A stretch of 64,000 nt of DNA from Fagopyrum homotropicum (Eukaryota > Streptophyta > Magnoliopsida > Caryophyllales > Polygonaceae): NCBI GenBank assembly GCA_033239125.1, contig BSWB01000002.1, positions 83,448,560 through 83,512,559 on the forward strand, written 5' to 3'. Made by a program: the position numbers and the translations under genes. Shown here in pieces: positions 1-10,743 of this stretch (positions are counted from its first letter, which is position 1; the number at the start of each line of letters is the position of its first letter). The notes beneath the pieces are model-generated. The model did not search any database, was not told the DNA's origin, and saw only the letters and a list, made by a program, of their open reading frames with translations.

Positions 1-1203
1 ATGACCAACAAAGAACTTCCCAGACTCCCTAAGGATGAAAGGGATAGGTTATCAATGCCACTGCAAGGGGATAACCATACATCGGTAATAATCAATATCG
101 CATGCTATAAAGCATATAGCAATCACCACTCATGCATACTTCCCATATAGGAATGCAGCTAAGTAAGTCCTACGGACTTACCTTAATGTTAGGATAATCT
201 CAACCACGATCGACCTCCAAGCCGTAGGAGTGCACTGTCTAATAACAAGGCATAAAGAGGTATCAGACCTCATAGCAATCAAAGGGATCACACCTACACC
301 CAAGGGATCCATAAGGATCATAATCATCATATGAACTCAAATAACATCTAAACCTCAATGTCAAACCATGACATAAATCCATTTCATTATATCCTCATCT
401 ACTCTCGCACACACCGTAGCATGCTTCTAGCCCAAAGTCGTAACCAAGGGAAAGGAAATAACTTACGAATACTTGGTGGCTTTGAAGGAAGGCGCACCCG
501 CAGGAAAGATGAGACCCAATGGCGGTGACACGCCGCAGTGGCTCCAAGCCGTTGCGGCGGGGACAACCTTTAACTACATGGGCGGTGCTATCAAGGGGCG
601 GGGGCGGCCAACACTACCAAGGGCGATCTCTGACTTCCTTTCAATCTCTCGTTCGATCACTTCACTTCTATTGTTTCCCAAGGAAACGACATCACATACA
701 TACACATATATCCATCATCAAAGTCTACGAAACGTACATAAGATCAATCTTGTGGGAATTCCATCTAAGGAATGAAGGAATAATGGAAGAAGTAGGGAAA
801 GGAAGAACTTACCACAACTGGGCTCAGGAACGGGGAAACACACTCACATACAATCATCCATAACAACACAACACAACATCATCACAACTCAGCTATCAAC
901 TCACAATCACAAGGCTTTCACTCTTGAACCAAAACAAGAAGATTCTAAGGAGAGAACCATAGAAAGAGGATGTTGGAAAGAGGAACGTGAGGACATGAAG
1001 TAGAATTGGAAACCCTCATCTGAAGAAAGGGAACAAAGCTTTTGAAGGAATAAAGACGGAGAGAAAAAGTCAAGAGAGTCAAAGAAGGCGGTGCCCGACC
1101 TCAAAACCGTGGGGGTAGGCTACCTGAGACGCGGGGCCGGCACCACACCTACACCCAAGCCAAGGCGCATGGGCGGCTCCCTATAAAGACAAGGGATATT
1201 ACA
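1..1203 (-). mobile_element. Tekay-like LTR fragment (K type)
   Basis: Positions 1-160 are the inverted counterpart of about 31,930-32,130, a stretch inside another Tekay-like LTR, including a block rich in GATAACC and TTTCATCC. The palindromic AAGTAAGTCC/GGACTTAC block found in all Tekay-like LTRs here lies at 167-186. Read on minus, the LTR would begin TGTAATATCC at 1203, matching the TGTAA starts of the other Tekay LTRs. The GC-rich part (about 480-610 and 1,085-1,175) holds degenerate CCGCCC.TGCG cores. No convincing coding sequence is present; the overlapping ORFs have low complexity. The rest of the element lies left of the window or is lost. Confidence 0.6.
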
Positions 1204-1641
1204 TTTATATTCTTATTAATCCCTTACCCGGTTCTTTAGCTAAGAAGGGAAGATGCATTCCACATCCTTCGGCATTACCAGATCCGTTGAGGTGTCGTAG
1301 AGAGTGATTTTGGTCATAGTTACACCGGAGAGGATGACTAAGGTCGTCAAGGCTCAAGAGAAGCGAAGAGCACATACAATTTGAGTTGAAGTGGACCTGA
1401 TTTGAAAGGTTGCTTGGTCTAGTGGTCCGGAGAAGTGGCAGAGGGTAGAGTATACCAATATTAGATTAGGAGCTTCTGATTATGGATGAGGCCAAATACA
1501 GGAACAAACGAGTTATTTCTCTATACGACATCCTCCTCCATGGAATCTTGTCCAAAGACGGAGTCATAGTGAAGGACGTGTGGACAGTATCGTAGATACT
1601 TGAGAAGATCATTTAAGAGTGTTGAAGCTGAGGAATGTTGG
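1204..1641. other. Unassigned degenerate sequence
   Basis: No open frame, terminal repeat or recognisable motif could be supported in this 440-bp stretch between two LTR pieces. It may be decayed internal retrotransposon sequence, because a weak resemblance to a decayed reverse-transcriptase region is seen near 1,540-1,640, but the match is too poor to name. Confidence 0.3.
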
Positions 1642-3084
1642 TGATAACGTGATTTATGACATTATATTAGACACTCTTTTAGGTGGTTTTTACATTCGTT
1701 CATGCACGGTTTTGCACATGATCGGGACGTTTTAAGCTTTATGGAGTTATTTCGTCAGAATAGACATCTACATGAGCATTTGTCGGTTTTGTAGGTATTT
1801 TGGGAAGCTTTCATACATTATTGATCATATCCGAGTATCAAGCCTTATACGGCCCGAATTCAAGGTTCCAATTGAGCAAGCATGAAGAAAAGAAGTAGAA
1901 ATTGATCTTAGATGGTTCGAGCCATACTCCGGCTTGTGTTTAGCCATGATTATGGCCATGCAGCCATTGACCTCATTTCAGCCCTCACCCATCTCGGCCG
2001 AGATGATTTCTGGGCCATCCGAGATCGTTCACTGGTTCCCCACGACACTTGGCACACTCCTCTTCCAACCCACGATTTTCTCTCCAATTATGGAGAAGAA
2101 GTGTCTTGTTGCAACCTACATATTTGGTGCATGGACTCTTCTATTCATTCTATTCCTCTAACATTCCTAAGTTTTGAAATCCAAAGTGTGGAGAGGATAA
2201 AAGAAAGACTCCATTGAAGAGAAGAAGAAAAACACCATTTTCATAGACTTAGAGTGAGTTTTTGAGAGACTTGTAGTGAGGAAAGCTGTAGAGATTGTTG
2301 AGCTCGACTTGAAGCTACTCTTGGATGGTTGTAAGCTCATTCTAAACTTATTATTCAGCTTGTTCTTGGTTTATATTGCTTCTCTTACCTTCATCGAGCT
2401 ATGGCATGCATGTTTGTTGTTTTGATAATGAATGAAATTGAGATGATTGTTGTTTGCTAAGTAGCATGTGATTCTAGGGAGATGGATGAATGGTTATGGC
2501 TAGGATAATGATAGATTGGACTTATATGTATCTTATGATAGTTGTATGCTCGAAATTCCTAGCTCAGTTTGCAATCTTGGCGTGTTCTTCAACCATTTCG
2601 GCCGATATGTTCTTGATCCATCCGAGGTGTGTGAGATGTTGTTCCTATAGTGTTACATCTTCATGTTAGGGAGTTTGAGAGTTGAAATTCTATTGTTTGT
2701 TAAGCCTAATCTAGCATTACGGTGACCTATGTTAGGAAACTAGGTGAGGGATGAGAGTTACCTGGTAATTCCCGCTCTTAGGTATAGAAGATGACAAACA
2801 TTAGGTAGTAGTGAGCCTCAACAGCCGCTATTGGATTGAGTGTGCTACGATTGTTATTTAGGAATTCCCTTCCCGAGACTTACCCGGTAACGAGAGGCTT
2901 GACCCCTAGGTAGTAATCCGGTTTGTGTATAATTCCCATCCTTAGGTTCCTAGAGACTTACCCGGTAATAGGACTTTAGGTGCGGGATTAGTGGACCATG
3001 AGATCTACCCGGTGATTGATCCCATTAGAAAAACATTACTTCCCAACATAACGCAGCTTGTTCCTAGGTTGATTAGAAGCTTGA
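1642..3084 (+). mobile_element. Athila-type LTR, plus strand, 3'-truncated
   Basis: It starts TGATAACGTGATTTATG, parallel to the starts of the A1 and E LTRs read on minus (TGATGACATG, TGATAGCATG). It contains the same repeated GAGACTTACCCGGT block (about 2,755, 2,876, 2,950 and 3,006) that marks those LTRs. A CTCGGCCGAGATG near-palindrome at 1,993 is followed 21 bp later by a second CGAG half. It stops at 3,084 against a Tekay LTR, before the U5 end and PBS would be reached. No internal region in this orientation follows, so it is a solo or truncated LTR. The ORFs at 1,912-2,217 are not credible genes. Confidence 0.65.
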
Positions 3085-3960
3085 TGTAACACCCCGAATC
3101 CGAGGGACTCGTGATGTTATGGAGGCCTCACAATGGGTCGCAACCCTTAGCCTGACAACAATTTCACCGGATCTTGCAACAAGTCACAAATAAAGCCCAA
3201 AACGAAAATACATTTTTATGCAATGTATAAAACCCCAAAGACAAAAGAAAGGAAAGACTTCAGTTGACCTTTCAACAACATCAACATATTACAAAAACAA
3301 CAACACAAGGACTCAAATCCCCCAAACTCGACCTATGATGTACGGAACCCCGACTGCCTACTCCTCTGGATCACTCAGCCACATCCTATCCTGCACATCA
3401 ACTACAACAATCGGTATAAAACCGTTAGCTCACATTCTAGGCATTATAAAGATAGCAAGGGCACAAACACAAACATAAGTACACACAACACACATCATGC
3501 TCGCACACATGCAATCCAAATCTTATCTTCTCTTTTTTAGTCATTCCATTACTAGTTTCATTCGTTTTAAGTGTGATAGGAGAGTCTTATAACTCTCGCC
3601 TATGTCCCTATGTACCCAACAAGAGTGATGCGGAGCTCAACCCGTATACCATGTGGAGTGGCGAAGAAGCCCGCCCGTATAACATGTATGGCCTTGTCAC
3701 AGAGAACCTCCCAGTCTCCCTCGGGAGCTGGGTAGTGATGTGACCGCCTGATAATAATAGACAATCGGCCAACCATATATATAACCAAGTTGTCCAAATC
3801 CGGTTTCATGATCATAAGCAATTTAAACACACACCACCATCACATATCCAAATAATGCATAAAAGAGGCTAAGTAAGTTCGAGGACTTACCTCGTCTCGA
3901 AGCAAACCGAAACCAATAACACTCTCCGATGGAACAACTACGCCTGTTGAAGACAAGGCA
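3085..3960 (-). mobile_element. Tekay-like LTR fragment, minus strand
   Basis: It begins TGTAACACCCCGAATCC, the reverse complement of the Tekay LTR terminus also seen at 15,075, 30,352 and 34,694. The CCTGACAACAA...TTGCAACAAG block and the GACCGCCTGATAATA block match those LTRs. The AAGTAAG...GGACTTACCTC palindrome is at about 3,870. The fragment is cut at 3,960 by a D-type LTR start, so only the U5-proximal 876 bp remain. Confidence 0.65.
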
Positions 3961-4108
3961 TGTAACGCCCCAATTTTAGGCGCGTTTGTGATATTTGTTT
4001 TTCTTCCGGCTTTTGTCAATATTTTATTAGCTTGAATATTTTTATGAGTATTTTATGTCGTAAATAATTTATAGAGATGGGTTTGGTACGGTAAAGTATA
4101 TTTTACGA

Positions 4109-4152
<44 letters not shown>
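3961..4152 (+). repeat. D-type LTR start fragment plus (AT)n tract
   Basis: Positions 3,961 to about 4,108 match the first part of the D element LTR (TGTAACGCCCCAATTTTAGG; compare 40,025 and 44,218). A pure AT dinucleotide tract of about 42 bp follows (about 4,110-4,151) and separates it from the broken end of element A1. The tract probably marks a deletion or rearrangement breakpoint. Confidence 0.65.
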
Positions 4153-5348
4153 TCTTATGTTCCACAAGATCTCGACGGCGGTAGGCTCTTTGTTGGGTGG
4201 CACTAGCATGTCAGCTGGAGGTACAGGCGCCTCTCTCTCATCCTCTGTGGCCTCATCGTCAAGGTCAACGGTGGGAATGTTAAGGCCGTCGGTGTCAGCA
4301 CCGGTATCCATGGCAACAGCTCCTCCAATGCCATCTCCATCATTATCTTTGTCAGCTGCCTCTCTACCAGCATTGTCCTGCATGTACGGGAGCCAAGCAG
4401 CTGACCAATACTGATGATCATAAATTGAGAACTGTGATGACCAGACAATACCCTGAGGAAACTTCGTTTCCCACGGCATGGCAACGTAAGGTGTGCCAAG
4501 ACCACGGGGAACGAGTATACATCGCGTGATCATCTCCTACAATTCCAGCCGCTTCGGAGCCACAACCAACGTACATCTTGAAAGATCTAACTCCATATAA
4601 GTAGCAATGTGGGTCACCAACCCACCGCAACAAATGTCTCCCTTCGCCTTTCCCTTCATCTTGTGAAGCTCATCTACCAGCATGGCAGCAAAGTCTGGAA
4701 CTCCTCTTGTAACCATACAAAAAAGACTAAAAAGCTCACCCTGTCGGACCTTCTGGGGCGTCTTAGTACGCGCCAGAAGCATCTCACTGAAGATCTTATG
4801 AGCTATACGGAAGGCTAGGTGGAAGATGATGCGCTCCCGAGAATCTCTGGGCTGCCTTCTGTCACGGTGGTCAGTCACATAAGCAATCTCTCCCCAAAAA
4901 CTACGAGCCTATGCTCGAGAAGAAAAATTCGTCGCTGTGGGGGTAGGGAATCCAAAAATCTCCCTAAACTGCTCCAAGGGAACGATGTAGTTCTTGTTCA
5001 GCAGCCGATACTTGATTCCTCTACACTCCGGCATGTAGACAAATGAGCTCGAAAACTCGAACATCGGCTCCAGATAAGCCGGCGCTCAGGATTCTATAAA
5101 ATCCTCAAGGCCAACCATGGAAATCATCTTCTTCAAGTCCTCCACCACGTGAAGGCACTCGAAGTCAGCAATATCAACATATCGTGGGGCAACAATGGGG
5201 CGCCATTAATTCTATCAAAGTCCCGTTGGAATCGCTCGTGGGTCACCGGGACTGTAGGCTAAGGAGGAGAGGAGGAAGAAAAATGATGGGAACTCCTAGG
5301 TCTATCCCTCAGAGTCAATTGGCGATAAGATCTCCTTGGATTACTCAT
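4153..5348 (-). pseudogene. Athila ORF-1/env-like protein, broken (element A1)
   Basis: The likely start is at 5,348 (MSNPRRSYRQL), aligned with the start of the E copy at 53,227-53,236. A frameshift lies between 5,348 and 4,878 and an in-frame stop at about 4,537. The best part is residues of the type RERIIFHLAF..AHKIFSE..LARTK..QKVRQGELFSLFCMVT, followed by GDICCGGLVTHIATYMELDL and then VPRGLGTPYVAMPWE. An acidic, low-complexity C-terminal half follows. The same protein is encoded by E at 51,845-53,236. It resembles the Athila ORF-1/putative plant transposon protein families found downstream of pol in Athila elements; its role is unknown. No signal peptide or clear membrane segment is visible, so calling it an envelope would rest on position only. 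The C-terminus is lost at the AT tract. Confidence 0.6.
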
Positions 5349-6151
5349 TTATGAAATTCGCCTCTGTCGGATGAAGAACACCTCGGCCGAGACTCAGATG
5401 AGGCAACCGAGGCCAACTGGCTATACGATTCGAGGTCAACAAAACTATAAGTTTTTTCCCCAAAAATCACTACCAATTGCTTCTTAAGGGGTACTTATAT
5501 CCTTTGCAACAACAAACAGTGGCAACCAAAGCCAAATCTTAGCGGAATCGAAGAAAAAGAACAAAGTTAGGGTTTTCGAATAAAATACCCCAAATGCGCA
5601 GATTCTAGTCGATTTTTGTGCTGTTTCATGCTCGGAAACTAGTTCTTGTACTTCTCTAGTGGATTTGAAGACAAATATCGTCGAAAACGGGCTTGATTTG
5701 AGAATTTTGAGCAAGTGGGTCGCCGCGGTCGAGGGCAAAGAGAGGGAGGAAGGTGAGAGGAGAGAGAAATACGGGCTCCTTTTATACCCCTCGTTGAATT
5801 TGATTTCACCTCGGTCGAGGTTGTTCTGAACGGACAGCGGTGTCAGAACGAGGTGGTTGTCAGATAAGAGCACCTCGGTTGACGGAGAATACCTCGGTCG
5901 ACACACTCTGACAACATCCGAGATGTATCTCAGTCAAACTCCATTTTCTCAATTTCTTGAACGTCGGTCCTCCCATGTAGCTCCTGAGGTATAATTTCTT
6001 CTTAGTGAATACATTATTCCTGTCTAGAAGGACACACAAAACACAAGCAAACTATCTAAACTAAACTTGAAAGGGGAAAAGAAAGCAATACCTTGGGTTG
6101 CCTCCGAAGAAGCACTTGGTTTAAGGTCTCTAGCTGGACCGTACGCCATCC
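5349..6151 (-). other. A1 spacer between pol and the env-like gene
   Basis: Non-coding on the element strand. It contains the conserved GGAGGCAACCCAAGG block just after pol (about 6,093-6,112), also present downstream of pol in B and E. Several CTCGGTCGAG-type palindromes lie at about 5,390, 5,812, 5,866-5,905 and 5,925. The ORF at 5,484-5,906 has no recognisable content. Confidence 0.5.
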
Positions 6152-8640
6152 TCAAACAAGATAGGTGGTGGCCTCACCCCATATTTCTACTAAACCATGG
6201 GGGAAGGTAAAAGGTTCCGTCCAATTCTCCATAAAATGCAAATGCTCATTATGAAATGAGTTATCAATGGGTAGGTCATCCTTCTCGAGTGAGGTAGGTG
6301 GTTGCCGGCTGAGGTGAACCGCCACGGAATTCTCATATCACTTCTTATCGCGAATCTCTAGGTTAAACTCTTGAAGTAAGAGAATCCATCGAATAAGGCG
6401 CGGCTTTGCATCTTTCTTAGCCAGCAAGTATCGAATAGTTGCATGGGTAGTGTAAACAATAACCTTCGCCCCCACTAGGTAGAGCAACACATCTCAAATG
6501 CATAAATAACTGCCAATAACTCCTTCTCGGTGGTGGCGTAGTTCAGTTGAGCTTCATCTAGCATCTTGCTAGCATAAAAAATGGCGTTGGTCCGGCCATA
6601 CTTCTTTTGTCCAAGTACTGCTCCTACGGCCACATCAATAGCATCGCCCATTATCTCAAAGGGCAAGGTCCAATCAAGAGGTTGAATGATGAGAGCGATT
6701 ATCAATTGTTCCTTTATCCTGTAAAAAGCATCAAGGCATTCCTGCTAAAACTCAAAAACAACATCCTTATTCAAAAGATTAGTGAGCGGTTTAGAGATTT
6801 TAGAGAAATCCTTGATGAACCTTCTATAGAAACCTGCATGCCCGAGAAAACTCCGCATACCCTTAACAAAACAAGGGGGGGAAGTTTCTCAATAGTCTCA
6901 ATCTTAGATCGATCAATCTCTATACCTCGGTTGGAAACGAGGTGTCCTAGAACAATTCCTTCTAACCATGAAGTGACACTTCTCACAATTCAAAACGAGA
7001 TTAGTGTCTTCACAACGTTGTAACACTAGAAAAAGATTAGCCAAACAGTTATCAAAAGAGGAACCATATACCGAAAAATCATCCATGAATACCTCCATGA
7101 TCTCCTCAATATACTCGGAGAAGATAGCCATCATACACGCTGAAAAGTGGCAGGTGCGTTACACAATCCGAATGGCATCCTCCGATTAGCGAATTTCCCC
7201 CATGGACAAGTGAAAGTGGTCTTCTCTTGATCATCCGGATGGATAGGAATCTGAAAGAAGCCTCTATAACCATAAAAATAGCAAAAATGGGAGTGTTATG
7301 CTAACCGTTCAAGCCTTAGGTCAATGAATGGAAGAGGGAAATGGTCCTTTCTTGTGTCCGAATTCAGCTTCCTATAATCGATGCACATCCTCCAGCCCGT
7401 AACGGTCCTAGTGGAAATCAACTCGTGTTCTTGTTGGTCACCACAGTCATCCCACCCTTCTTGGGAACTACATGCACCGGGCTCGCCCATTCCCTATCTG
7501 ATATGGGAAATTTGATACATGCATCAAGCAACTTAGAAAGCTCCTTCGTAACAACCTCTTTCATGATCGGATTTAACCGTCTTTGAGCTTCCCGTGAAAT
7601 CTTGTTATCATCTTTCATTAGTATCTTATGCATACAAAGAGAAGGCTTAATACCAACAAGATCATCAATAGTATAACCCAAATCCTTTCTATGTTGCCTC
7701 AACACATGCATCAACTTAGATAACTCATCTTCAGAAAGAGAATCACTAACAATGACGGGATAAGTAGACTCCGGACCAAGGAAAGTGTACCTCAAGTGAG
7801 TCGGAAGTGGTTTAAGTTCTAAGACAGGAGGTGCTTTCAGTGGTGGATCTGTACCTTCTCTCTCCAGTGAAGAGGACTTAGACCGAAGGATTGGACCGAG
7901 ATGGTCCTCAGTTAACTCCTTCTTGCTTGCTTTGGAGGCTGTCTCGGTCATGGACCGAGATGATGGACCGAGGTACTGGAATTGGGACCGAAACCTAATG
8001 TATTCTTTGTCTACTGAATGATATCGTCGAATCCAGCTCCTGGATCTACTTCCAATGCTTCCAAGCTTCGTACATCTGCATCACACAAAACATCTACACC
8101 TTCCTCTATCGTACTAAAACTCAAAACTTTCTCAAGAGGATCTTTAACGAGAATAAAGCTCACCAATTTTTGAGAATCTTCTTCATCATAGATGTTGAAG
8201 ATATCATCTTCCAAAGGCTCTCCTTTCATTGTAGCCAAAAGTGCAAACTCCAAATGATCGCCACCAATGTTGAATGACAACTTCGCGTTCTTATAATCAA
8301 CGTTGCAACCCGATGTTGCGATAAATGGTCTTCCGAGAATGATAGGAATCGGATAATCTGCGGGATTGTCCAAGACAACAAAGTCTATAGGTATATAAAA
8401 ATTACCTAGCTTGACAGGAACGTCATCCAAGATTCCAACGGGACGGGTAATGAAACGATCCGCCATGTATAACGTCATTTTCACGGACTTGGGATCTCCA
8501 AGACCGAGCTTCTCACAATGTGCTAGAGGAATGATGCTCACACTAGCTCTTAGAACGCAAAGCGCATCATAAGTCACATCCCCAACTTTGATGGGAATGT
8601 AAAATGAACCGGGATCTCTAAACTTAGGCAGCAATGTTCT
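6152..8640 (-). pseudogene. Athila pol: protease-RT-RNase H, no integrase (A1)
   Basis: The protease piece (8,011-8,634) keeps the fold sequence SIIPLAHCEKLGLGDP, but the usual DLGAS active site reads VLRAS, so it is dead. After a linker with CTCGG motifs come RT pieces: KTLMKDDNKISREAQRRLNP-like sequence (7,418-7,951), WRMCIDYRKLNSDTRKDHFPLP (7,296-7,490), and FMDDFSVYGSSFDNC (catalytic MDD near 7,078-7,086). RNase H (6,152-6,986) carries DWTLPFEIMGDAIDVAVGAVLGQ and the TEKELLAVIYAFE block. Many frameshifts and stops are present. The frame ends with VEIWGEATTYLV and a stop at 6,152-6,154. Integrase should follow here and is absent, exactly as in element E. Confidence 0.8.
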
Positions 8641-9271
8641 CCTTCATGATTTGAATGAGCTCCTAAGATCTAGAGGTCATCCAAACTTCTCCAAAGTCTT
8701 CCAGCTTTCTCTTCCTTGACAATATCTCTTTTCGAAACTTCCCATAGGCGGGCATTCCTAGGATGGTATCAGTGAAGGGATGTTAATATGTAGCTTATTC
8801 ATAAGGTCAAGAAACTTACCACAATACTTGTCTAGATATGCCCGCACCCTAGACTGAGGGAACGGGAGTGGTGGTTTGTAAGCAGGTGGTGGAACATAAA
8901 CACTAGTCTTCTCTTTCGCTTTCTAGGGTGCTATCTCGGTGGCACCTCGACCGATGTGTTCCTCGTCTGGTCGTGGTCCGACCGAGGTATTGGATCTGCA
9001 GTCTTCAATGCACTGCGCATGGTGATTGCCATGACCTGCCCTTTTTGGTTATTCTCTATCTTTCTTGGAAGTTTACTAGGATCCCTTGGTGCTTCATTAG
9101 CCTTGTTGAAAACTTGATGTTCCAAGGCTTTTTGTGCCTTCGAAAATGAATTCATAGAATTCTCCATAGCGTTGAGCTTTATCAAAGTAGCTTTCAGCAC
9201 AACGCCCTCTAGCTTTCTCATTGGGCTGCTGGAACGAGCTTGCTGACGGCTCCTGCCTACTCAATGTAGTC

Positions 9272-9313
9272 GAAGAAGAAGAAGAAGAAGAAGAAGAAGA
9301 AGAAGAAGAAGAA
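9272..9313. repeat. (GAA)n microsatellite inside A1 gag
   Basis: About 14 GAA triplets on the plus strand lie within the gag linker. On the coding strand they read as poly-Phe before the frame is lost. A short G run follows. Confidence 0.9.
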
Positions 9314-10298
9314 GGGGGGGTTTAGAGCATTTTCAGCATGAGAATAAGAGTTATTGGGATTTTGTTGATTTAATCTCCAATTGTTGTTGAAATTCCTGTT
9401 GTTGTTGTAATGGTTGTTATTGTTGTTCCGCAGTCCTAGATAGTTTCCTCTTCCCAAGTATCCAACATCTTTCTCCTTTGTTACCTTAGTTTGAGCTAAT
9501 GAAAGCTCCTTCAAAGCCTTGACTTCATTATTCAGCGTAGTGAGTAGAGCAGCACTTGAATTTGTAAGATTCATATCCGGAAAGCTAACTCGCTTCGCTC
9601 CATCTTCAACTCTTCGATGGGAGTACTTCTCCATGTGTAAAGCTTGCTTCTCAATAAACTCCCAAGCTTCATCAACCGGTGTATCCATAAAAGCTCCAGC
9701 AATAAGTGATTGGAGTTTGAAATGAGTTTCCTCATCCAACCCCTTGAAGTAAATCTCTAGTAACTCGATCTTTGGAATCCCATGGTGAGGGAAATAAAAT
9801 AAAAGGTCTTCGAACCTCTCCCATGACTTGAACAAAATTTCTTTATCCTTCATAACAAAAGCATTGATCTTACCTCTCAATTCAGCGGTCTTTGATTGGG
9901 GAAATAACTTAGTAAGAACTTCCGTAGTCATCTCTTCCCATGTGTTAAATCTTCTAGCTAGAAGAGATTGATACCAAGCTAGCGCCTTGTCTTTCAAAGA
10001 GAAGTAGAAAGGCCTTATCTTGTAGTTGTTGTTCTCTACTCTTGATGGTCTCAACGTTTCCATAAGAATCTCATACTTTTCAATGTGTTAATGTGGAGAT
10101 TCTCTTTCCATGCTTCCAAATTGACATTGTCGAACGATTGTGAGGACTTGAGGTCGAAGCTCATAATCATGCTCAGCTGGATCTCCTAGATTAACTCCTG
10201 GACGCCGCACTTGTTGATTCGGTTCCATCCTTTGACCTAGGGTTTGCGGAGCTCTGGCAAAAAGGTTACCTCAATCAACAAACCCCGGCAACTGAGGT

Positions 10299-10375
10299 GG
10301 TGGATGTATCTCGGCCGGTGCAACTATGGCTGGATCTTGCCTCGGTCGAGCAATTGGGTCCGGTCGAGGTAAGAT
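10299..10375. repeat. CTCGG/CGAG motif pair in A1 gag leader
   Basis: Three cores (TCTCGGCCGG, CCTCGGTCGAG and GGTCGAGG) lie in the N-terminal gag coding region. The last two are spaced 18 bp apart. They belong to the scattered CTCGGTCGAG family of A1 and E. Confidence 0.6.
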
Positions 10376-10719
10376 CTGGGCTCGTAGTGCGGCCATATCT
10401 GCTTGAATATCTTTTGTTCTTGCACGAGTCTCCTATTTCTCTTCTTTGTAATTTTTCTTTACTGAGACGAAGTTGTTCTAACGCATCCTTAAATCGGCTT
10501 CAAGATCTCGATTATCTTGGTAAGCCATTTTAGCTTCTTTCAATCTCCTTTTGTATGTCTTTTCTGGTTCGGGATTGTAGGGAACGATTTCCTTCCCAGC
10601 ACGAGTTCTTCGCATAAACCTAAGGAAAGATCCTGCAAAATCACTCAAGTAAAGTAATTAATAGCAACAAGGGCAGCAGCCCTAAAAGACTGCCAAAGCC
10701 AAACTTGGTCTTGACCAAG

Positions 10720-10737
10720 TCCCCGGCAACGGCGCCA
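10720..10737 (-). promoter_or_regulatory. tRNA-Asp primer-binding site of A1
   Basis: On minus it reads TGGCGCCGTTGCCGGGGA, complementary to the 3' end of plant tRNA-Asp, the primer used by Athila elements. It lies 6 bp from the LTR end at 10,744. It primes minus-strand DNA synthesis from the element RNA. Confidence 0.9.
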
Positions 10738-10743
10738 ACAACT

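Larger units (their letters stand above)
8931..10615 (-). pseudogene. Athila gag (A1), broken
   Basis: The start at 10,615 gives MRRTRAGKEIVPYNPEPEKT, an N-terminus typical of Athila gag. The same frame runs through 10,528 and 10,228 with scattered stops. The capsid-like core (about 9,520-10,063) includes IRPFYFSLKDKALAWYQSL, then EVLTKLFPQSKTAELR and the helix ESWERFEDLL-type region. An Asn-rich stretch (NNNNNHYNNN) follows. A TTC expansion encodes a poly-Phe run at about 9,272-9,313, after which the frame is lost. The 8,931-9,221 segment carries the gag C-terminus. This is the structural protein that would form the intracellular particle; it is not functional here. Confidence 0.75.

Noticed and set aside
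473..863. Two overlapping plus-strand ORFs near the GC-rich part of the K LTR.
   Set aside because: Overlapping frames in a repeat-rich LTR on the strand opposite to the element; no protein family features.
907..1104. Small ORF with a hydrophobic N-terminus on minus.
   Set aside because: It lies within an LTR fragment, has no counterpart in related LTRs and no domain features.
1400..1450. TTGGTCTAGTGGTCCGG resembles a tRNA/SINE A box.
   Set aside because: No B box (GGTTCGANNCC) follows at a proper distance and no cloverleaf is possible.
5484..5906. ORF of 140 codons on minus upstream of the env-like gene of A1.
   Set aside because: No similarity to E over the same spacer at protein level and it is rich in motif copies; probably fortuitous.
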